19,517 nt of DNA from Bog-950 sp964620645. Its GTDB lineage: Bacteria > Bacteroidota > Bacteroidia > Chitinophagales > LD1. The position numbers were made by a program, and so were the translations under genes. Below the pieces are notes generated by a model, which was given only the letters and a program-made list of their open reading frames with translations, made no database searches and was not told where the DNA came from. The stretch lies in NCBI GenBank assembly GCA_964620645.1, contig CAZUHU010000060.1, forward strand, positions 1 through 19,517, in the 5' to 3' direction. The number at the start of each line of letters is the position of its first letter. Position 1 is the first letter of the stretch. This document shows positions 15,061 through 19,517 of this stretch, piece by piece.

Positions 15061-17931
15061 TTACTCGGCAATAATGCGGGTTATTCCAATTTGGGAACCT
15101 TCCTCGGTAGTTAAACGCAAAAGGTAAACACCTGCACTTAAGCCTGAACGGTTAATCGTTAGCTTACTTTCGCCGTTGGTATTGTAAGTGCGTATAACGC
15201 GGCCTGATACATCCATCAAATGCAATACTGCATCAGCATGATTAGCGGTTAGCGTAACGTTAAACTCGTTGGCAAACGGGTTCGGATATACAACCATAGC
15301 ATCCTTTGCAATATCCTTTATGCCAGAAAGTATATCATACCGAACAACTACCGCATCGTATTGGCTGCTATTGCCGGTGCTTGCTCCCGCTACATATACT
15401 GAGGTCCCTAAAGTAGCTAGTGCACGGGCTTTATCATTCTTACCTGCCTGGTCATACGTAGCCATAGCTAACTGCTGGCCGTTAAGTGAATACTGTAAAG
15501 TGACATAGTTATAGTTAGGGCTCGAAACATTTCCGTAGTTACTTTCGCCCGTAACATAAATATTGCTGCCATTACAGCTTACACTTTTTGCCTCATCATC
15601 GGATGTGCCATTATAACTCCAGGTGGTATCCCACAACAAGTTCCCGTTTACATCATAAGAAGCAACCAGGTAGTCGAAGTTTTGTGTAGCCGTATCGCCG
15701 TCGGGGTCGGTATTACCAGCTAATATAATGTTACCTAATGAATCAAAAGCCATCGCATCAAAACGGGCTACGCCATTGTTTTGGCCGGGGTACCAGCGTG
15801 TCCAAAGCGTATCGCCATTAGAGTTATACTTAACCAAAACTCCATTGAAGATGTTACCCGCATCTTCGCTACGGCCACAGATATAAAGGTTTTCTGAAGC
15901 ATCAAGCAATACCGCTTCATTCCTGTCGTCGTGAGCAAAACCTAGCTGCTTTTGCCAAACAACAGTGCCGCTGTTATTATATTTTACAGTAAAAAAGTCA
16001 TCGTTTGTACCGGTTGTGGTTCTTCCTGCAACATAAACATTGCCACCACTGCTAACCGCCATGGCCACCGGCTCTTCATCGGGGTTGCCCGCGTTTGCAG
16101 CTTTTGCCCAGCTTTGAGCGCCATTCGTTCCGTACTTAACTACAACAAAATCATAATCTGTTACGGTTGTCGAATCAACATCTGAACGTCCGGCCACGTA
16201 TACGTTACCGGTGCCATCTAACCCAAGGGCAACGGCCTTATCGCTTTCGTTAACATTATTGTATCTGGATAGCCACTGTTGATTACCACCTGCATCATAC
16301 TTAACGGTGCAGAAGTTATAGCTCTGTGCACTGTCTTTTACAAAACCGGTTGCATAAACATTGGCAGAGGCATCCAGTTTAACATCTACAGCTTCATCAG
16401 GACTTAACCCTGAAGTGCCGTTAATTGTTTTGGTCCAGGAAACATTCCCTGCTCCATCAATTTTGTTGACTAAAAAGTTTTTGTCTTCCTTGTAATTAAC
16501 CGTAAAGCCGGCAATAACAGAATTACCAACTGCATCAACTACAAGTTTAGCAGCTTCGTCATTGTTATCCCCTGCTCCGTCGTAGCTTTTGCTCCAAACT
16601 ACATTACCGGTAGCATCATATTTAACCGTAACTGCATTGGCATTATTAGCGCTTACAAAAGCAAGGCCTGAAACAACAGCCTCGCCACCGGCAAGGGCCA
16701 TACATTGCCCATCATCATCGCCGTTTACGCCGCCATCAAAGGTTTTAGAATATACAAGCGTACCTGCTGAATCATATTTCAGCACCGCATAATCATTATT
16801 GGTGGTAGTTGATAAAGTTTGCCCGGCAACAAATACATAGCCATTACTGTTTACCAGAACTTTAGCTACTACGTCAGATCCGTTTGCCGAACCGTTAAAG
16901 GTTTTAAGCCATAGCTGGGTTCCACCACTATTATACTTAAGCGTAATAAAGTTGTAATCCTCAATAAGAGGGTTGGCATTAATATCAGTTAAGCCTGTAA
17001 CGTAAACATTGCCTGCGGCATCAACAGCTACTGAGGTAGCGCGGTCATCATCCGTTCCCTGAAAAAACTTGGTCCAAACTGTTGCCCCGGCCGCATCAAT
17101 CTTGCGCACAGCTAAATCGTAATTGGTTGATTTGGTTCTGCCTGCAATGTACACCACGTTATTGGCATCAATGGTCATGTCAGAAGGGCGGTCGTTCTTG
17201 GTGTAATCAACCGTGTTAGTCCAGGTAACTCCGCCATTAGCGGGGTTCAATTTCTGGGTAACCCAATCATCATCACTGCCGTTATCGGATTGACCGGTAA
17301 CAATGGGATTTCCGCTACCATCCAATACAATTCTTTTAGCTTCATCAATACCATTACCAAAACCATCGTAACGCACTGCCCATTGTTGAGCCCCTGCTGA
17401 GTTATACTTAACCGTTGCATAATCAAAGTTAAGTCCATCAGCATCCTGTGCACTGGCACCTGTTACGTAAACATTGCCGTTCCCATCCACTGCTATATCA
17501 TTGGCAATATCATCGTAGTTAAAAGCGCTGTTATAAACAGCTATCCACTGTTGCACGCCTGCAGCGTTATATTTAATGGTAACATAATCATCGCCTGTGG
17601 CACCGGCTGCATAACCCGTTACATAAACGTTGCCTGAAGCATCCACGGCTATGGCGTTTACTTCATCTTCTGAATTATCACTGCCATTGTAAGTGCGCGC
17701 CCAAAGCGTATCGCCTGATGAATTCAGCTTCACAGTCAGGTAATCGTGGTTGCCATTGGAGCTGGTATAGCCGCCGTAATAAATATCACCGCTGCCGTCA
17801 ATAACCATATCCTGCGCTTTATCAGAATAGTCGCCTGCGCCATTATAATTATTAACCCAAACCTGGTTTAACTGCTGCGCACCTGCTGTAAGTGCCAGTA
17901 AGGCAAAAACAGGTAGAAAAAAACGTTTCAT
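15061..17931 (-). CDS. SBBP-repeat beta-propeller protein with T9SS type A sorting domain
   Basis: A 956-residue secreted protein. A signal peptide (MKRFFLPVFALLALTAGA, cut before QQ) leads into about 16 repeats of 45-55 residues (about 40-870) with the pattern D-A-x-x-I-A-V-D-x-x-G-N-V-Y-V-T-G ... D-Y-x-T-V-K-Y-x-x-x-G-x-x-x-W. These are SBBP beta-propeller blades. The number suggests two or more propellers or one long solenoid. The last about 80 residues (YPNPFANEFNV...DVSGRVIRTY...LSAGVYLLRL) are a T9SS type A sorting domain, so it is probably exported and anchored at the cell surface. It starts 28 bp after the DUF4956 gene and ends with zero gap before DUF2490. SBBP proteins are usually uncharacterised; ligand binding is a guess. 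Confidence 0.92.
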   Translation of the reverse strand: MKRFFLPVFALLALTAGAQQLNQVWVNNYNGAGDYSDKAQDMVIDGSGDIYYGGYTSSNGNHDYLTVKLNSSGDTLWARTYNGSDNSEDEVNAIAVDASGNVYVTGYAAGATGDDYVTIKYNAAGVQQWIAVYNSAFNYDDIANDIAVDGNGNVYVTGASAQDADGLNFDYATVKYNSAGAQQWAVRYDGFGNGIDEAKRIVLDGSGNPIVTGQSDNGSDDDWVTQKLNPANGGVTWTNTVDYTKNDRPSDMTIDANNVVYIAGRTKSTNYDLAVRKIDAAGATVWTKFFQGTDDDRATSVAVDAAGNVYVTGLTDINANPLIEDYNFITLKYNSGGTQLWLKTFNGSANGSDVVAKVLVNSNGYVFVAGQTLSTTTNNDYAVLKYDSAGTLVYSKTFDGGVNGDDDGQCMALAGGEAVVSGLAFVSANNANAVTVKYDATGNVVWSKSYDGAGDNNDEAAKLVVDAVGNSVIAGFTVNYKEDKNFLVNKIDGAGNVSWTKTINGTSGLSPDEAVDVKLDASANVYATGFVKDSAQSYNFCTVKYDAGGNQQWLSRYNNVNESDKAVALGLDGTGNVYVAGRSDVDSTTVTDYDFVVVKYGTNGAQSWAKAANAGNPDEEPVAMAVSSGGNVYVAGRTTTGTNDDFFTVKYNNSGTVVWQKQLGFAHDDRNEAVLLDASENLYICGRSEDAGNIFNGVLVKYNSNGDTLWTRWYPGQNNGVARFDAMAFDSLGNIILAGNTDPDGDTATQNFDYLVASYDVNGNLLWDTTWSYNGTSDDEAKSVSCNGSNIYVTGESNYGNVSSPNYNYVTLQYSLNGQQLAMATYDQAGKNDKARALATLGTSVYVAGASTGNSSQYDAVVVRYDILSGIKDIAKDAMVVYPNPFANEFNVTLTANHADAVLHLMDVSGRVIRTYNTNGESKLTINRSGLSAGVYLLRLTTEEGSQIGITRIIAE

Positions 17932-17959
17932 GCTTATATGTTTCGGTAAATTTTAAAAA

Positions 17960-18661
17960 CTAGTCATCATCGTCCATACCCATGGTGGTGGACTCGTTTT
18001 GTGTAGAAAGATAGAATGCGTTTATCCTGGCCACATCGCGCAGGAAGTCGATCTTTACAATCTCTACCTTATGAATCGGTAGGCCCGTGCGGTTTTTCAG
18101 GTCTTCAATCATTTGTTCCCGCAACTCCGGCTTAATTAAATCAATACGCTCGTAGTTAATGGTTTTGTAGTTTTCGTGCTGAAGGCCCGAACTGCTATCG
18201 AGCAATAACACAAGCCCCACAATAACTGCATTAGCTACTAATAAAATAGTTAGTGCAACAGTATCGTCCAGTACGGCAAGTGCGTTAATTAGCCCTATGG
18301 TAACACTTATAAAAAAGTAACCCATCTCACGGATAGGCACCGTTACCGTACGATAGCGCAAAATGGAGAAGATGGCAAACAAGCCGAAAGCAAAACCCAT
18401 CTTTAGCTTAGCGCTACTTAGCAGCAAACAGATTAAGAAGTTTACTGTATTGAACAGGAAAAACGTAAAAAGGAATTCGCGGTTTTTGTGACGCGGGTAA
18501 TAAATAACCCTAACAATTAAAACTATAACCAGCAGGTTAAGGCCGTAACGCACAAAAAACTCCAGGTAGGCTGCCCAGCTTGCAGCAAGCCCCCAATGTG
18601 CGGCAAGGGCAGTAAATATGTCTTTCGCACCTTTACCAATCTCAAGTACTTCTGTTTCCAT
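17960..18661 (-). CDS. DUF4956 membrane protein
   Basis: A 233-residue inner-membrane protein with about four membrane segments (roughly 41-55, 62-82, 113-131, 136-154). Between the second and third lies the DUF4956 signature GFAFGLFAIFSILRYRT (89-105) followed by VPIREMGYFF. A soluble C-terminal domain (about 160-225) ends in an acidic GMDDDD tail. DUF4956 genes are often found next to VTC-type polyphosphate polymerase domain genes, as here. The start codon lies inside the 3' end of the VTC gene (20-bp overlap), which implies translational coupling and joint function. A channel or regulatory role is possible but unproven. Confidence 0.9.
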   Translation of the reverse strand: METEVLEIGKGAKDIFTALAAHWGLAASWAAYLEFFVRYGLNLLVIVLIVRVIYYPRHKNREFLFTFFLFNTVNFLICLLLSSAKLKMGFAFGLFAIFSILRYRTVTVPIREMGYFFISVTIGLINALAVLDDTVALTILLVANAVIVGLVLLLDSSSGLQHENYKTINYERIDLIKPELREQMIEDLKNRTGLPIHKVEIVKIDFLRDVARINAFYLSTQNESTTMGMDDDD

Positions 18662-19427
18662 TCGCTATAATTCTGTTTATTCTAATAAAGTTTGGTTTAA
18701 AATTATTGCTCTTAATATCCTCCAGCATTGCCACGCCGGTGGCATACTTGCTAAAGCCAATCTCTTCGAAGTGGCGCTTTTTAAAGGAGTCTACAATAGG
18801 GCTGCCTATGGCGGTTTTATCTGTTTTAATCTCAGCCACCACCAACTCCGGGTAAACCTTCTTATCCTTAAAATTATCGAACAGGATATTGATGTCCAGC
18901 GTAAGGCGTTCCTTAAAGTTTTTGTTAGCCAGGGTAATGCGTGTAAAGCATATCACCATCTTTTCCTTAAGCCCTTGTATATCCAGGTAGTTATGCTGTA
19001 TAATGGCAAATTCCTGGTCGGTTAACTCGTGTTTGTAGTCTTCCTGCTTTAATCTCTTCTTATCGGTTCGGTTACCCTTTATCTTGTACTTTACCTCAAA
19101 ATAGCAAAGTCCGCTATCCAGGTATTTACGGTAGCGCACCTTTAGGCGGTTAAGTTTACCGTTATGGTGAAATTTATAGAGGTCGTAATTGTCAGTATCA
19201 AAATAAATGCTCTCGTAATCAAACATCCTTTTGCCGTCAATTTCAAGTACCAGGTAATTTTCTTTTATCTCCTCCAGTATTTCGCAAAACTGGTTGATGT
19301 GAAACACAAACTTGGTATCTACACGATTCAGCATCTGTACGTTATCCAACTCCTCCAGCGTTAACGGCTGAAAAGTGTTTAACGTTTCCTCAACTTTTTG
19401 TTTGTAATGCTGATAATGCAGGTCCAC
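18642..19427 (-). CDS. VTC-domain (polyphosphate polymerase-like) protein
   Basis: A 261-residue protein of the VTC/CYTH triphosphate tunnel type, related to the catalytic domain of yeast Vtc4, which makes polyphosphate from ATP. Visible tunnel elements: RVDTKF (R35, K39), YFDTDNYDLYKFHH (75-88), RLKVRYRKY (94-102), FEVKYKIKGNRTDKKR (110-125), RLTLDINILFD (174-184), VVAEIKTD (E199, K201) and GFSKYATG (K227). These give the alternating basic and acidic residues expected inside the tunnel. No membrane segment is seen, so it presumably acts in the cytosol next to the DUF4956 membrane partner. The start is GTG at 19427, the only start after an in-frame TAA (19443-19445), four bases after the upstream gene's stop. 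Polyphosphate synthesis is inferred from the family; a different triphosphate substrate is possible. Confidence 0.88.
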   Translation of the reverse strand: MDLHYQHYKQKVEETLNTFQPLTLEELDNVQMLNRVDTKFVFHINQFCEILEEIKENYLVLEIDGKRMFDYESIYFDTDNYDLYKFHHNGKLNRLKVRYRKYLDSGLCYFEVKYKIKGNRTDKKRLKQEDYKHELTDQEFAIIQHNYLDIQGLKEKMVICFTRITLANKNFKERLTLDINILFDNFKDKKVYPELVVAEIKTDKTAIGSPIVDSFKKRHFEEIGFSKYATGVAMLEDIKSNNFKPNFIRINRIIANGNRST

Positions 19428-19431
19428 GCCT

Positions 19432-19517
19432 TTACTTTTTAATTACAAAATCAGGAAGCGTAGCATTCTCTTTGCGCTTGGTAATGGTTACCTTTTGCAT
19501 TACGTAGTCCTGGCCAA
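19432..19517 (-). CDS. C-terminal end of an unidentified protein (partial)
   Basis: On the minus strand an open frame enters from the window end and reads GQDYVMQKVTITKRKENATL then PDFVIKK before the TAA at 19432-19434, giving 28 full residues. It is too short to name. Its stop is four bases before the GTG of the VTC gene, so it is almost certainly the preceding gene of the same operon. In many bacteria a CotH-kinase-family gene occupies this position beside VTC and DUF4956, but nothing in these residues proves that. Confidence 0.6.
   Translation of the reverse strand, partial: GQDYVMQKVTITKRKENATLPDFVIKK

Noticed and set aside
14272..17931. One fused SBBP-T9SS-DUF2490 protein interrupted by a nonsense mutation
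   Set aside because: The upstream protein ends naturally with a complete T9SS type A domain, and the downstream frame begins with its own signal peptide, so two genes are more likely than a broken fusion.
18618..19025. 135-codon plus-strand frame opposite the VTC and DUF4956 genes
   Set aside because: The opposite strand carries two recognised families in a coupled overlap; this frame matches no family I recognise.

Overview
The window looks like a chromosomal segment of a Bacteroidota bacterium. The evidence is two different type IX secretion (T9SS) C-terminal sorting domains (type A at the end of the gene at 15061-17931, and a gliding-motility-type or type B domain at the end of 10881-12761), SprB-like repeats, a DUF2490 outer-membrane protein, and mostly weak Shine-Dalgarno sequences. 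I see no tRNA, rRNA, CRISPR array, transposase or phage replication or packaging gene. The order within Bacteroidota cannot be settled from this sequence.

Region 1 (1-8136, + strand) holds two very large tandem paralogues. Both are secreted, fibre-like proteins built from Thr/Asn/Gly-rich beta modules and ending in a phage-tail-type S74 intramolecular chaperone domain that keeps the Ser/Lys pair used for autoproteolysis. The first copy is cut by the window start. The second is complete (4120-8136) and has a signal peptide. Their N-terminal parts are about 94% identical in DNA and almost identical in protein. Further in, they are assembled from the same 84-, 171- and 192-bp modules in different number and order, and their central bodies then differ. 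A perfect 22-bp hairpin follows copy 1, and a hairpin with a T-run follows copy 2.

Region 2 (8198-13313) is compact housekeeping and surface genes: a HAD phosphatase (-) divergent from a TerC-family membrane protein (+), a 34-residue-periodic TPR lipoprotein-like or secreted protein (-), a T9SS cargo with a jelly-roll/MAM-like domain, PKD and SprB-like repeats (-), and ribonuclease HI (-). The last three may be co-transcribed in the order rnhA, T9SS cargo, TPR protein.

Region 3 (13364-19517) has an EamA/DMT-type permease (+) convergent with a leftward operon. In transcription order the operon reads: an unidentified protein tail cut by the window end, a VTC/CYTH-type polyphosphate polymerase-like protein, a DUF4956 four-helix membrane protein, a 16-repeat SBBP beta-propeller protein with a T9SS type A tail, and a DUF2490 outer-membrane barrel. 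The junctions are very tight (4-nt gap, 20-nt overlap, 28-nt gap, 0-nt gap). This implies a functional unit linking an inner-membrane or cytosolic polyanion-type enzyme pair to a secreted propeller and an outer-membrane protein; its function is not known from the sequence.

The most interesting items are the modular S74-terminated paralogue pair and the VTC-DUF4956-SBBP-DUF2490 operon.
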